This document shows positions 30,879 to 38,749 of a stretch of 64,000 nt of DNA, one piece after another. Every line of letters starts with the position of its first letter. The stretch's first letter is position 1. The notes under the pieces were generated by a model, which searched no databases, was not told the origin of the DNA, and worked only from the letters and a program-made list of their open reading frames with translations. Source of the stretch: JBBRHQ01 sp963781345 (lineage in GTDB: Bacteria > Actinomycetota > Thermoleophilia > Solirubrobacterales > 70-9); NCBI GenBank assembly GCA_963781345.1, contig CAWAFQ010000005.1:1-64000 (forward strand). Direction: 5' to 3'. A program made the position numbers and the translations under genes.

Positions 30879-31867
30879 GAGGGCCGCCGGCCGGCGCCGC
30901 CGCGGCGCGCATCCTCGACTTCGAGATCGAGCTGGAGGGCGACGCCTGCGAGCGGGTGACCGAGCACGACTGGGGAGCCTCGTTCCTGTGCCCCTCGATC
31001 CCGCTGATCTGGTACGCCAACTGGATCCTGATCGAGCGCCCGGGGATGAGCGCGGCGGAGATCGCCGCGGTCGCCGACGAGGTGATCGGTGGCGCCGGGA
31101 TGAGGCACCGCACCCTGCTGGTGCGCGATCTGGAGGCGGCGGAGGCACTCGCACCCGACTTCGAGGCGCTCGGCTGGGCGATCGAGCGCGGGGTGCTGCT
31201 GGCGTGGCGCGGGCTGCCCGGGCGCGAGGCGCAGACGGCGCGGAGCGGCCGGCCCGAGCGCGAGCCCGAGGCGGTGAGCGAGGCAGCGAGAGAGGCGGCG
31301 GGCGAGGAGGCGAAGGAGACGGCGAGCGAGGCGGCGATCGAGGTCAGCGAGCGTGGCCAGGATCAGATCGAGGACCTGCGCCGGACGATGATCCGCGACG
31401 GCCTCCCCGTCATGGGAGTCCACTCGGAGGCGACCGTCGACCAGCTGATCGAGTGGGACCGGATGCTCGGCCGCGTCGCCGGGGACCGCTGGTTCGTCGC
31501 CGAGGCCGACGGGCGCCCCGCCTCCTGCTGCCGCCTCCTCGCCCGCGACGGGATCGGCCAGATCGAGGATGTCGGCACCCTCCCCGGCGCCCGCGAGCGC
31601 GGCCTCGGCCGAGCGGTCACCCTCGCCGCCGCCCAAGCCTCGGTCGCCGACGGCAACGAGCTCACCTACCTGGGGGCGCTCGCCGATGACTGGCCGCGGC
31701 TGATGTATGAGCGGCTCGGCTTCGAGGAGATCGGAGAGACGCTGGACTTCCGGCGGCTGCCGGGCGCGGGGCCGGACCCCGGTGCGAGTGAAGGCGCCGG
31801 TGAAGGCGCGGGCGCAGGCGCAGGCGCGGACACCGGGGCGGGGCCGCCTGAGGAGGCCCCCGCCTAG
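30875..31867 (+). CDS. GNAT-family N-acetyltransferase with Ala/Glu linker
   Basis: 330 residues. The acetyl-CoA motif A appears as IEDVGTLPGARERGLGRAVT at about residue 230, followed by ALADDWPRLMYERLGFEE, the typical motif B. The N-terminal 110 residues form a second, GNAT-like but degenerate half, linked by an Ala/Glu-rich helix (AAREAAGEEAKETASEAA). The C-terminus ends in a Gly/Ala tail like the ATPase. Its ATG overlaps the ATPase stop. The substrate cannot be inferred. Confidence 0.78.
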   Translation: MRGPPAGAAAARILDFEIELEGDACERVTEHDWGASFLCPSIPLIWYANWILIERPGMSAAEIAAVADEVIGGAGMRHRTLLVRDLEAAEALAPDFEALGWAIERGVLLAWRGLPGREAQTARSGRPEREPEAVSEAAREAAGEEAKETASEAAIEVSERGQDQIEDLRRTMIRDGLPVMGVHSEATVDQLIEWDRMLGRVAGDRWFVAEADGRPASCCRLLARDGIGQIEDVGTLPGARERGLGRAVTLAAAQASVADGNELTYLGALADDWPRLMYERLGFEEIGETLDFRRLPGAGPDPGASEGAGEGAGAGAGADTGAGPPEEAPA

Positions 31868-32284
31868 CTAGAGGCTCCCCCTTGGAGCCAGCCAGACGCT
31901 CTCGAAGCGCAGGTCCGTGCGCTCACGGATGACGTCGTAGTCGCCGTCGTAATGGAGGATGCCGACACCGTGGCGGTCGGCGATTGCCGCGATCATCAGA
32001 TCGACGATCGGCAGGCGGTGGTGACCGGCGCGTGCGAGCTGGGCCTGTGCGTCGAGTGCCCGGGCCTCGGCACGACCGTCGAACTCGCGAAGCGGGAGTC
32101 GGCGCAGGGCACCGATCACCTCTTCGTGGTCTCGGGCGTTGCGCGCCGAGTACCCCAGCTCGAGCAGGAAGGGAGCGCAGACCTCGAGTGATCGCTCCTC
32201 GATCATCGCGGCGACCCTCGCCTTCGCATCGCGCGGCACCGCGCTCTGGCTCAACCTCGTCCAGGCTGAGTTGTCGATCAGCAT
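31868..32284 (-). CDS. vapC: VapC-type PIN-domain toxin
   Basis: A 138-aa PIN ribonuclease. Acidic metal ligands are seen at MLIDNSAW (D4), Glu in the FLLELGYSAR helix, and the VDLMIAAIADRHG ... HYDGDYD block. It would cleave tRNA or rRNA when released from its antitoxin. The antitoxin gene at 32328-32600 lies immediately upstream on the same strand. The gene ends exactly where the convergent acetyltransferase gene stops. Confidence 0.88.
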   Translation of the reverse strand: MLIDNSAWTRLSQSAVPRDAKARVAAMIEERSLEVCAPFLLELGYSARNARDHEEVIGALRRLPLREFDGRAEARALDAQAQLARAGHHRLPIVDLMIAAIADRHGVGILHYDGDYDVIRERTDLRFESVWLAPRGSL

Positions 32285-32356
32285 GCGCTACTCGAGAACC
32301 CGGCGCGCGGCGGTCGATGGGCATGCGCTACTCGAAGACCCGACCGCGGCGCGCCT
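32282..32356 (-). repeat. 40-bp tandem duplication at the vapB-vapC junction
   Basis: The block GCATGCGCTACTCGA occurs at 32281-32295 and again at 32321-32335, each followed by an ACCCG-C-GCGCG sequence. The right copy contains the antitoxin stop codon, and the left copy contains the toxin start. The duplication also created a spare ATG followed by CCCATCGAC, resembling the toxin start ATGCTGATCGAC. Confidence 0.7.
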
Positions 32357-32600
32357 CGGCGGCGGCCTCCGGATCGATCGGCGGAAGCTCTCCGTTGCGA
32401 ATTGCGTCGCCGAGCCGGCGCAGGGCCCGATCGTCTGAGCGGCGCCGGCCCCGCACCCGCCCCAGCTTCTCGCGCGCGCCCAGGATGACCAACTCGGCCA
32501 AGTCGAGCCGCTCGGCGTTCAGCTCCTCGCGCAGCTCATCCAGCGCCTCCTCCACGGGAGGCGTCTCGGTGATCGCGTGTCGGCGTCGCTTGGTCGGCAT
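32328..32600 (-). CDS. vapB: VapB-type antitoxin
   Basis: 90 residues from ATG 32600. A short basic N-terminus (MPTKRRRHAIT) precedes a helix-rich body (EEALDELREELNAERLDLAELVILGAR), similar to antitoxins cognate to PIN toxins that carry an N-terminal DNA-binding segment. It lies just upstream of vapC with about 43 bp between them, part of it a tandem duplication. It should neutralise VapC and autoregulate the pair. Confidence 0.72.
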   Translation of the reverse strand: MPTKRRRHAITETPPVEEALDELREELNAERLDLAELVILGAREKLGRVRGRRRSDDRALRRLGDAIRNGELPPIDPEAAAEARRGRVFE

Positions 32601-32723
32601 CCGCTGCAGCCGAGTGTAACACCGGTGTTGCACCAAAATGCACGCATATTCGTGCCGAATTTGCCCCCCTACTGCGTCAACTCCCGCCCCCAGAAACGGC
32701 GGGAAAGGCGAGCAGGCGATTCG

Positions 32724-33216
32724 CTAGTTGACCGCGAGCAGATCGATGACGAAGACGAGGGTCGCGTTGGGCCCGATCGTCGGCGGTGAGCCCTGCGGGC
32801 CGTAGGCGAGGTTCGAGGGGATGATCAGCTCGCGGCGGCCGCCGACCTTCATCCCGACGACGCCCTGGTCCCAGCCGGGAATCACCTGACCGCCGCCGAG
32901 CTGGAAGGTGAAGGGCTGGTTGCGCGACCAGGAGGAGTCGAACTCCTTGCCGGTCTTGTAGTCGACGCCGACGTACTGGACCTTGACCGTGTCGCCGGCC
33001 TTCGCCTCGGCGCCGGTTCCGACGACCAGGTCCTTGCTCACGAGCGTCTTCGGCGGCGCACCGGTCGGCACCTCGACCGTGGGCTTGGTCTTGAGGTCCT
33101 GAGCGGATCCGCTGTCGCTCGACGAGCCGCCCGCCGCTGCGGGAGATGAGGATCCCGGCGGTCAGCGCGACGACGAGGCCGAGGGCGATCAGCAGGGTGA
33201 CGATGCGCCGGTCCAT
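32724..33216 (-). CDS. FKBP-type peptidyl-prolyl isomerase, membrane-anchored (frameshifted linker)
   Basis: The N-terminus MDRRIVTLLIALGLVVALTAG is a signal anchor, followed by a Ser/Gly-rich linker and an FKBP domain (VVGTGAEAKAGDTVKVQYVG ... VIPGWDQGVVGMKVGG ... IPSNLAYG). Active-site residues of FKBP, including the VIPGW strand, are present, so the domain should catalyse prolyl isomerisation outside the membrane. The anchor and the FKBP domain are in different frames; the shift falls in the GC-rich linker at about 33126-33142, so one base is missing or extra there. Confidence 0.85.
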
Positions 33217-33250
33217 GGGGGCGCGGAACCCTACCCACTCCGGGTGAAGG

Positions 33251-33290
33251 TTGCGTGATTTCGGGGGCCATAGACCCTGAAATCACGCAA
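33251..33290. promoter_or_regulatory. 12-bp inverted repeat between the metallophosphoesterase and FKBP genes
   Basis: TTGCGTGATTTC (33251-33262) is exactly inverted at 33279-33290, with a further GGG/CCC pair inside. It lies 35 bp upstream of the FKBP start and 150 bp behind the metallophosphoesterase gene. It could end the upstream transcript or bind a regulator of the FKBP gene. It is A/T-richer than its surroundings. Confidence 0.5.
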
Positions 33291-33296
33291 AGTTCG

Positions 33297-33440
33297 CCGG
33301 CGGCGTTCCGCGGCACCACTGGCGGCCCGGCGGCGTTCCGCGGCACCCCTGGCGGCCCGGGCGTCCCGCGGCCCTCGGCCTCCGGCGGCTCGGCGGCGTC
33401 CCGCGGCGCGCTGGCGCTCCGCGGCCCGCCGCCCGCCGGC
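33297..33440. repeat. GC-rich 30-bp tandem repeat, degenerating rightwards
   Basis: CCGGCGGCGTTCCGCGGCAC... repeats at 33297 and 33327 with one mismatch in 30 bp. Two or three more degenerate units continue to about 33440, all based on GGCGTCCCGCGG. There is no coding frame with sense, and there are no spacers as in CRISPR. It fills the gap between two minus-strand genes. Confidence 0.6.
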
Positions 33441-33443
33441 CCC

Positions 33444-34664
33444 TCAGCCGCCCGCCAGCGGGTTGAGATCGGCCAGCATCTCGATCAGAACCGGCGCCGG
33501 CTCATCGGTGTCGATCAGGACCGCGGTCCCGGGCCAGGCGAAGCGGCAGTAGCGGGCGTAGGCGGCGCGCGAGGAGAGGTCGGGCTCATAGACCCAGGAG
33601 CCGGTGTTCCAGTAGCGCACGCGCCCGTCGGCGCGGGCGCGGACGTCGGCGAGCGGCTGGTGGGTGTGGGCGAAGACGATCTGGTCGGTCTCCTCGGCCC
33701 AGCCGAGGTTTGCGACGACCTGGGCGAAGGCCTCGAGCGCGTGCTGGGATGGATCCGAGGGTGAGATCACCGAGGCCTCGGGGTAGATCGGGCGGGCCAT
33801 CGCCGCGCCGGGGACCGGGGCCTCGCGGTGCTGGCGCTCGGTCTCCTCGCGCACGACCGCCTCGAACTCCGCCTCGCTCGGCATTCCCTCCCCCGCCCCG
33901 TCACCGTGCTCGCCGCCGTGGCGGGTCGCCTCGGGGCCACGCTCGCGAATCGCCGCCGCCAGCCGCTTCGTCCCGCGCACCGGCAGGTTCAGCGCCGAGC
34001 CGATCCGCCCCGCCCGATGCACCGCGCGGTAGATGTTCTGCTGCGCATGGGTGCCGTGGGGCATCTGCGCGGCGATGTAGAGCCACTCGGTCAGCAGGGT
34101 GATCACCGACTCGTAGTCGGCGATCGTCTTCGGGTCCTCGGGGCCGCCGGCGGCTATCCCCCAGAGCGTCTTGGTCAGCATCCGCGACCCGCGGGAGCCA
34201 CCGAGGCGCGCGTGCGGGTCGAGATAGTGGCCGTGGGTGAGCAGGACCTCGCCGAAGCGATAGGTCGGGTAGGCGATCTCGATCTCGACCCCGGGCAGGC
34301 GGCGCTCGAGGAAGGCGTGGAAGTAGGACTCGCGGCGAAGCTCCGAGGCCGGGCGCCCGGTGGCGATCTCCAGCTCGAGACTGTCCTCGCCCTCGCGGTG
34401 GACGAGGTGGTGGTCGTGGTTGCCGGCGAGGAAGACCAGGCGCCGGGCGGCCATCTTCTCGGCGACGAGGCCGAAGAGCCCCTCGGCGGCAGCGTATGCG
34501 TCGGCGACCGAGCCGAAGAGGAAGTCAAAGAGGTCGCCGAGGATTATCAGCTCGTCGATCCCATCGAGCTGTGGCGCCAGCCGCTCGAGAGAGCGCTCCT
34601 CGGCGAGCAGATCGCGCCCGGTCCAGGCGCCGAAGTGCGTGTCAGATATGACCAGGGCTCGCAT
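33444..34664 (-). CDS. Metallophosphoesterase (calcineurin-like)
   Basis: A 406-aa phosphohydrolase with the dinuclear metal motifs in order: SDTHFGAW (residues 7-10), GDLFDF (about 43), GNHDHH (about 80), THGHYLDP (about 145) and HTHQP (near 340). The layout with a long insertion between the last two motifs resembles UDP-2,3-diacylglucosamine hydrolase-like and other uncharacterised enzymes. No signal peptide. Its substrate is not evident. It is divergent from the Phd-VapC pair at 34788. Confidence 0.83.
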   Translation of the reverse strand: MRALVISDTHFGAWTGRDLLAEERSLERLAPQLDGIDELIILGDLFDFLFGSVADAYAAAEGLFGLVAEKMAARRLVFLAGNHDHHLVHREGEDSLELEIATGRPASELRRESYFHAFLERRLPGVEIEIAYPTYRFGEVLLTHGHYLDPHARLGGSRGSRMLTKTLWGIAAGGPEDPKTIADYESVITLLTEWLYIAAQMPHGTHAQQNIYRAVHRAGRIGSALNLPVRGTKRLAAAIRERGPEATRHGGEHGDGAGEGMPSEAEFEAVVREETERQHREAPVPGAAMARPIYPEASVISPSDPSQHALEAFAQVVANLGWAEETDQIVFAHTHQPLADVRARADGRVRYWNTGSWVYEPDLSSRAAYARYCRFAWPGTAVLIDTDEPAPVLIEMLADLNPLAGG

Positions 34665-34765
34665 GCTTCAAGCCTCCCAGGGGGCGAGGACGGCGAATTG
34701 ACACCTTGTAGGCAGGTCACGTCCCCGCTGAGCAGAGGACTCTCGATCAGAGACGCCCCAGCAAG

Positions 34766-34779
34766 TCAGATTTATCTGA
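34766..34779. promoter_or_regulatory. Palindromic operator ahead of the Phd-VapC pair
   Basis: TCAGAT-TT-ATCTGA, a perfect 6-bp-arm palindrome, sits 8 bp before the antitoxin GTG, in an A/T-rich pocket that probably includes the promoter. Antitoxins of the Phd/YefM class repress their own operon through such sites, so this is a likely autoregulatory operator. Confidence 0.5.
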
Positions 34780-34787
34780 TATTTTGA

Positions 34788-35047
34788 GTGCATGCCCGCA
34801 TCACCGCAACCGAGGCCGCGCGGGAGTTCTCGGCGGCGCTGAACCGGGTCAGCGCCGGTGAGGTGGTCGAAGTCACCCGCAGCGGAGCGCCGGTCGCGGT
34901 CATCAGCGCGCCGACGACCCGCCTGCTCTCGGCCGAGGGCTTCCGGGAGCTGGTCAAGAGCGCCCCCGCCCCGACGAGGAGTTCGCCGGCGACGTCGCCG
35001 CGATCCGCGCCGGCGTCGGGGCCCCGGGCGACCCTTGGCCGTCCTGA
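34788..35047 (+). CDS. Phd/YefM-type antitoxin (frameshifted C-terminus)
   Basis: The GTG start gives HARITATEAAREFSAALNRV, then VEVTRSGAPVAVISAP, the classic Phd/YefM N-terminal domain. After residue about 60 the natural reading EEFAGDVAAIRAG lies in the next frame, so one base is missing near the C4 run at 34969-34972. The corrected protein is about 86 aa and ends at 35047, overlapping the toxin start by 13 bases. It would bind the toxin and repress the operon. Confidence 0.75.
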
Positions 35048-35436
35048 TCGACACCGACCTGCTGGTCGACCTCGAGCGCGGGGTCGGCACCGCTGCGCTG
35101 GAGGAGCAGCTGGGAGAAGAGGAGCGCGCCGTCAGCGTGATCACCCTCAGTGAGCTGCTTCAGGGATCGCTGAGGGCGACCGGCGCCAAGCGTGCCCGTC
35201 GCCGCGCCTTCGTCGAGCACCTCTTCGCCGGGCTCCAGGCGATCCCGATCACCGAGCCGGTCGCGCGCGTCCACGCCGAGATCTGGGCGGACCTGGCATC
35301 AAGGGGAGATGTGATCGGCGCACACGACCTCTGGATCGCCGCCACCGCGCTCGCCCACGGGCTCGGGCTGGCAACCCGAAATGCCTCGGAGTTCTCGCGT
35401 GTCGAGGGACTCAGGATCCTCGCGAGCCCGACCTGA
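35035..35436 (+). CDS. vapC: VapC-type PIN-domain toxin
   Basis: 133 aa from a TTG start at 35035, the usual position for translational coupling to the Phd antitoxin. PIN motifs: VLIDTDLLVDLERG, SELLQGSL and HDLWIAATALAHG ... TRNASEFSRV, with all acidic ligands present. A Mg2+-dependent RNase. It pairs with the antitoxin at 34788 and the operator at 34766. Confidence 0.86.
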   Translation: MAVLIDTDLLVDLERGVGTAALEEQLGEEERAVSVITLSELLQGSLRATGAKRARRRAFVEHLFAGLQAIPITEPVARVHAEIWADLASRGDVIGAHDLWIAATALAHGLGLATRNASEFSRVEGLRILASPT

Positions 35437-35437
35437 T

Positions 35438-36163
35438 CTAGGCCTTCGCCATCTCCCTCAGCAGGTCGTGGGCCTCATCCTCGTCGAGGCCCTGCGCAAC
35501 CAGCCGTGAGGGGGTCTCGGGGTCGCGGGCGAAGGTGTGCAGCGTTCCCTCCTGCTCGGCGAGGACGAGGTCGGTGCTCTCGTGCCCGCCGTCGTCCTGC
35601 CAGCGCGAGGCGGTTATCAGCGCCGTGCGCGGACTGCCCCCCAGCACCGAGTCGGGGTCGGCGTCCTCGGGGCCGCGGTCGCCGGAGGGGAGGCGATCCC
35701 AGAGGCGCTCGAGTGCGTCCTCGCTGGTGCGAAGCGCGTAGAGGTGGATGCCGAGGGCGTCGATCAGCGCCTCGAGGGTGACGCCCTCGGGCTGGGGCAT
35801 CAGCAGGAAGCGCCACGGCTGGTCGGGCTCGGTCCCGGTCACCCGCACGTCGAGGACGGTCCGCGAGCGCTCCTGGAAGGCGAGGGCGATCCCGAGGTCG
35901 CCGCGGACGTCGACGCTCTCGGCGCCGGGCTCGGTGGTGATCAGGCTGCGCGCGGCGAGCGAGCGCACGGCCTCGGCGACCAGCTCGGGGGCGGGCTCGC
36001 GCTCGAGGAAGTCGATGATGCCGTTGACGGCGGCGATCTCGGCCAGCGTGTAGGCGCCGAGCGGCACCGGGCCGGTGCCGACCAGCTCGACCACGGCGCT
36101 GATCAGCCCCTCGGGGATGCCGTCGTCGGGGGCCGGGGCGTCGGTGGCGTCGGTCGGGCTCAT
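35438..36163 (-). CDS. Unknown protein, second gene of a two-gene unit
   Basis: A 241-aa acidic protein beginning MSPTDATDAPAPDDG. It shows a helical part (ELVAEAVRSLAARSLI), a strand-rich part (VLDVRVTG ... PWRFLLMPQPEG), another helix (LEALIDALGIHLYALR) and a C-terminal beta stretch. No signal peptide, membrane helix or catalytic motif is visible. The order of helices and strands is loosely like EspG-type secretion chaperones, but I would not claim this. It starts 21 bp behind the 36185 gene on the same strand; both start regions contain GTCGGGCTCAT duplications. Function unknown. Confidence 0.65.
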   Translation of the reverse strand: MSPTDATDAPAPDDGIPEGLISAVVELVGTGPVPLGAYTLAEIAAVNGIIDFLEREPAPELVAEAVRSLAARSLITTEPGAESVDVRGDLGIALAFQERSRTVLDVRVTGTEPDQPWRFLLMPQPEGVTLEALIDALGIHLYALRTSEDALERLWDRLPSGDRGPEDADPDSVLGGSPRTALITASRWQDDGGHESTDLVLAEQEGTLHTFARDPETPSRLVAQGLDEDEAHDLLREMAKA

Positions 36164-36184
36164 CGCGCCGCTCGTTGGTCGGGC

Positions 36185-37159
36185 TCATCCCGCCACCCCC
36201 TCGGTCGGCGCGGCCGCCTGCGGCGGAGGGATCAGGCGGACCGCGCAGGGGATCGAGCGCTCCTCGCTTACCCGCAGCTCGCCGGCCCGGGTCGCGCCGG
36301 CCTGCGGCAGGGTCCACGGGGGCGCGACGTCGTCGTCTGCGGCGAAGACCTCGTGCGCGGCCGAGGATGCGGTCTCGGTGATCCACACGTCGGAGCCGCC
36401 GAACAGGCCCCGCCCGGGGGTCTCACCCGGGACGAAGGCGATCTCGAGCAGGTCGTTGGCGCGATCGGGCGGCGGGAAGCTCGCCGCCAGATCGGGCGAG
36501 GCCGAGGTGGTGTCGTCATCCTCCTCGATCTGGCTCAGCGCCCCGGTCAGCTCGTCGCTTGCGACCTCGGGCAGCGGCACCGTCGCGCCGAGATCCGGCG
36601 AGAGGTACATCGGGCGCTTCTCGGTCGACCCCGACAGGCCCCAGGGCCCGACGTTTCGCTTCGTCACCCGGTAGACGATGTAGTCGAGGAGGTGCTGGAC
36701 GTCGTGCCAGGTGGGCAGCTTGCGCGCCCCCAGCGAGGCCGGCGTCTTCTCCAGCTGCACCCAGGTGCCCTCGGTGGTGCGGCCGTGGAGCTTCTCGCGC
36801 ACCAGCGGGCCGCGCATGCCGATGTCGGGGTAGCGCTGCTTGTCGATGTTCTTGTGATGGCTGGAGAGCCGCTCGCGGCTGCCCTTGGGAAAGCGCCAGC
36901 GGTCATAGAGCGAGGGCTCGTCGACGAGCACGTGACCGCCGCAGAGGACGTCGCGAAGCTGCTCGACGTCGAGGCCGTGGTGCTCGAGGTCGGCGACGAC
37001 CGCCGCCTCCTCGGGCGTCAGCCGCCCGGCGGCCTTCTCCAGGCCCTTGCGGTAGCTGCCCGACCGGGCCGAGATCTCGATCATCAGCCGCACCCGGGTC
37101 CGGATCCGCTCGGTCTCGCGGGCGCCGAGGTCGGGCTGTGTCGCGGTCTCGGAACTCAC
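36185..37159 (-). CDS. Unknown protein, first gene of a two-gene unit
   Basis: 324 aa from ATG 37159. The N-terminal half is charged and helical and has a conserved-looking block (VLVDEPSLYDRWRFPKG, then ERLSSHHKNIDKQRYPDIGMRGP). A following segment contains LPTWHDVQHLLDYIVYRV. The C-terminal third is acidic and Pro-rich. No signal peptide, membrane segment or known enzyme motif. Base composition is typical for the window, so recent transfer is not indicated. It lies inside the toxin-antitoxin area, with HicAB divergent on one side. I do not recognise it. Confidence 0.65.
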   Translation of the reverse strand: MSSETATQPDLGARETERIRTRVRLMIEISARSGSYRKGLEKAAGRLTPEEAAVVADLEHHGLDVEQLRDVLCGGHVLVDEPSLYDRWRFPKGSRERLSSHHKNIDKQRYPDIGMRGPLVREKLHGRTTEGTWVQLEKTPASLGARKLPTWHDVQHLLDYIVYRVTKRNVGPWGLSGSTEKRPMYLSPDLGATVPLPEVASDELTGALSQIEEDDDTTSASPDLAASFPPPDRANDLLEIAFVPGETPGRGLFGGSDVWITETASSAAHEVFAADDDVAPPWTLPQAGATRAGELRVSEERSIPCAVRLIPPPQAAAPTEGVAG

Positions 37160-37264
37160 ACCTACAACTTATGCGAAGGCAATCCCGCGTGCGTGCGGGG
37201 CCACTCTTGTGGCAGAGGAGTCCGATCACTTGAGCAACCCCAGCCTTGGGTCCATGAGGCCCGG

Positions 37265-37471
37265 ATGGCTAAGCTCCTCAATCAGAGAACCGCGATCCGA
37301 TTGCTCAGGGATCACGGCTGGGTTCAGACAGCTGGGGGTAAGCACGGCGTGAAGATGACGAAGCCCGGACAACGTCCGATCACACTCCCCAAGCATCGCG
37401 GTCGCGACTACAGTCACGGGCTGACCAGGGCGATATTGCGCCAGGCCGGTATTGACCCGAGGCAGCTATGA
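37265..37471 (+). CDS. hicA: HicA mRNA interferase toxin
   Basis: 68 residues with the HicA dsRBD-like fold: a helical start (RTAIRLLRDHGWVQTAGG), the catalytic histidine in GGKHGVKM, then ITLPKHRGRDYSHGLTRAILRQAG. HicA cleaves mRNA. The order hicA then hicB, with an ATGA overlap, is canonical. Confidence 0.9.
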   Translation: MAKLLNQRTAIRLLRDHGWVQTAGGKHGVKMTKPGQRPITLPKHRGRDYSHGLTRAILRQAGIDPRQL

Positions 37472-37713
37472 CTCGCGAGCTGATCGTTCGAATTCACCAG
37501 GAGGAAGACACCGGCTACTGGGCCGAAGTGCTCGAGCTGCCCGGGTGCTTCGCGAGCGGCAGGGATCTGAACGAGCTGCAGGAAGCACTCGAGGAGGCGA
37601 TCTCCCTCTGCCTCGATGACGAACCCGCAGACGTCGATGACAACCGGCGCAAGCGGGCGGGTGGGGCGCCCCGTCTGCATGTGGGTGAGATGCGGGTCAC
37701 GATCCCCGCCTGA
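37468..37713 (+). CDS. hicB: HicB antitoxin
   Basis: 81 residues. The RNase-H-like partial fold of HicB reads RIHQEEDTGYWAEVLELPGCFASG, then DLNELQEALEEAISLCLDD. There is no C-terminal HTH or RHH visible, so operon repression may be weak or HicA-dependent. Start overlaps the hicA stop. Ends 2 bp before the convergent SRPBCC gene. Confidence 0.9.
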   Translation: MTRELIVRIHQEEDTGYWAEVLELPGCFASGRDLNELQEALEEAISLCLDDEPADVDDNRRKRAGGAPRLHVGEMRVTIPA

Positions 37714-37714
37714 C

Positions 37715-38179
37715 TCACTCGGGCGCCGGCGCGTTCGCCAGGTCGCCCGCCTCGGTCCGCAGCCCCTCGAGCGAGCGGATCAGCATCTGCGCCATCTGCG
37801 AGCGGATGAAGAAGATGTCGGTGACCCGGCTGAAGAGGCCGCCGGAGACGAGCGAGTAGTCGAGCTCGAGGCCGACGCGGGTGCCGTCGCCCTCGATCCG
37901 GAAGGTGGTCGTCAGCTCTCCCTCCGAGGAGGGGTCGGCGAAGCGGATCCGGTGCAGGCGGCGGGGCTCGTGCTCGAGCACCGTCTCGCTGACCTGGCCG
38001 CGGCCCGCCGGGCCCGAGTGCCAGACCAGGCGGGCGCCGGCCTCGGGGTAGTCCTCGGAGATCGAGTCGAGGGCGCGGAACTCGTCCACCCAGCGGCTCC
38101 AGGAGGCGGGGTCGAAGTAGAGCCGCCAGGTCTCCGCCAGCGTGGCGGGGATCTGCAGCTCCTCGGAGACCTTCGGCAT
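37715..38179 (-). CDS. SRPBCC / polyketide-cyclase-like protein
   Basis: A 154-aa START-like protein: ELQIPATLAETWRLYFDPASWSRWV at the start, a central sheet and a long C-terminal helix (FFIRSQMAQMLIRSLEGLRTEA) that closes the pocket. Ligand binding is likely, enzyme activity unproven. It is convergent with hicB and divergent from the nitroreductase-family gene (36 bp). Confidence 0.8.
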   Translation of the reverse strand: MPKVSEELQIPATLAETWRLYFDPASWSRWVDEFRALDSISEDYPEAGARLVWHSGPAGRGQVSETVLEHEPRRLHRIRFADPSSEGELTTTFRIEGDGTRVGLELDYSLVSGGLFSRVTDIFFIRSQMAQMLIRSLEGLRTEAGDLANAPAPE

Positions 38180-38215
38180 CGGGGACGAGTCTAGGGCGAC
38201 CTATGATCGGCGGCG

Positions 38216-38671
38216 ATGCTCGACTACCTCGACGTCGCCGAGCGCTCCTGGCCGCTGCTGCGCCGGGTGATGTCCGGCCACGCGGCGATCTACCGGGCGA
38301 CGAACGGGCGGATCGGCGCGAACATGCCCGGCCTGCCCTCGCTGCTGCTGCTCGACCACGTCGGCGCCCACAGCGGCCAGAGGCGAACCGCCCCGCTCGT
38401 CTACATGCGCGACGGCGAGAACCTGGTGATCGTCGCCTCCAAGGGCGGTCACCCGCAGCACCCGGCCTGGCTCCACAACCTGCGCGCCCACCCCGACACC
38501 GAGGTGCAGATCGGCTCGAAGCGGACCGCGGTGCACGCGCGCGAGGCCGACGCCGAGGAGCGGGCGCGGCTGTGGCCGAGGCTGATCGAGCACAACCCCC
38601 ACTGGGAGCGCTACCGGCTGCGCACCGAGCGCCAGATCCCGGTCGTCATCCTCGAGCCGCGGGCGGGCTGA
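38216..38671 (+). CDS. Deazaflavin (F420)-dependent nitroreductase family protein
   Basis: 151 aa with the DDN-family signature: LLLDHVGAHSGQRRTAPLVY, then VASKGGHPQHPAWLHNLRAHPD, which form the F420-binding split barrel. The C-terminal RQIPVVILEPR closes the domain. Family members use reduced F420 to reduce quinones or nitro compounds. This also supports F420 biosynthesis in the host, as in many actinobacteria. The precise substrate is unknown. Confidence 0.88.
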   Translation: MLDYLDVAERSWPLLRRVMSGHAAIYRATNGRIGANMPGLPSLLLLDHVGAHSGQRRTAPLVYMRDGENLVIVASKGGHPQHPAWLHNLRAHPDTEVQIGSKRTAVHAREADAEERARLWPRLIEHNPHWERYRLRTERQIPVVILEPRAG

Positions 38672-38749
38672 GGGCGCCCCGGGGCGCCGGTGAGCGGCCG
38701 TCGCGCGCGGGGCGCCGACGCTCCGCCGACGCGCCCGGAGCGCCGGTGC
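38672..38749. other. GC-rich spacer between convergent genes
   Basis: The 78 bp are almost pure G/C and contain two copies of a GGGCGCCCGG/GGAGCGCCGGTG block followed by GAGCGGCCGTCGC and CAGCCGTCGC. It may serve as a bidirectional terminator. No gene is present. Confidence 0.35.

Noticed and set aside
33297..33440. Coding sequence in the GC tandem repeat
   Set aside because: Every frame is low-complexity and no start or ribosome site is present.
35438..36163. EspG-like type VII secretion chaperone
   Set aside because: Only a loose secondary-structure resemblance; no ESX genes are nearby.
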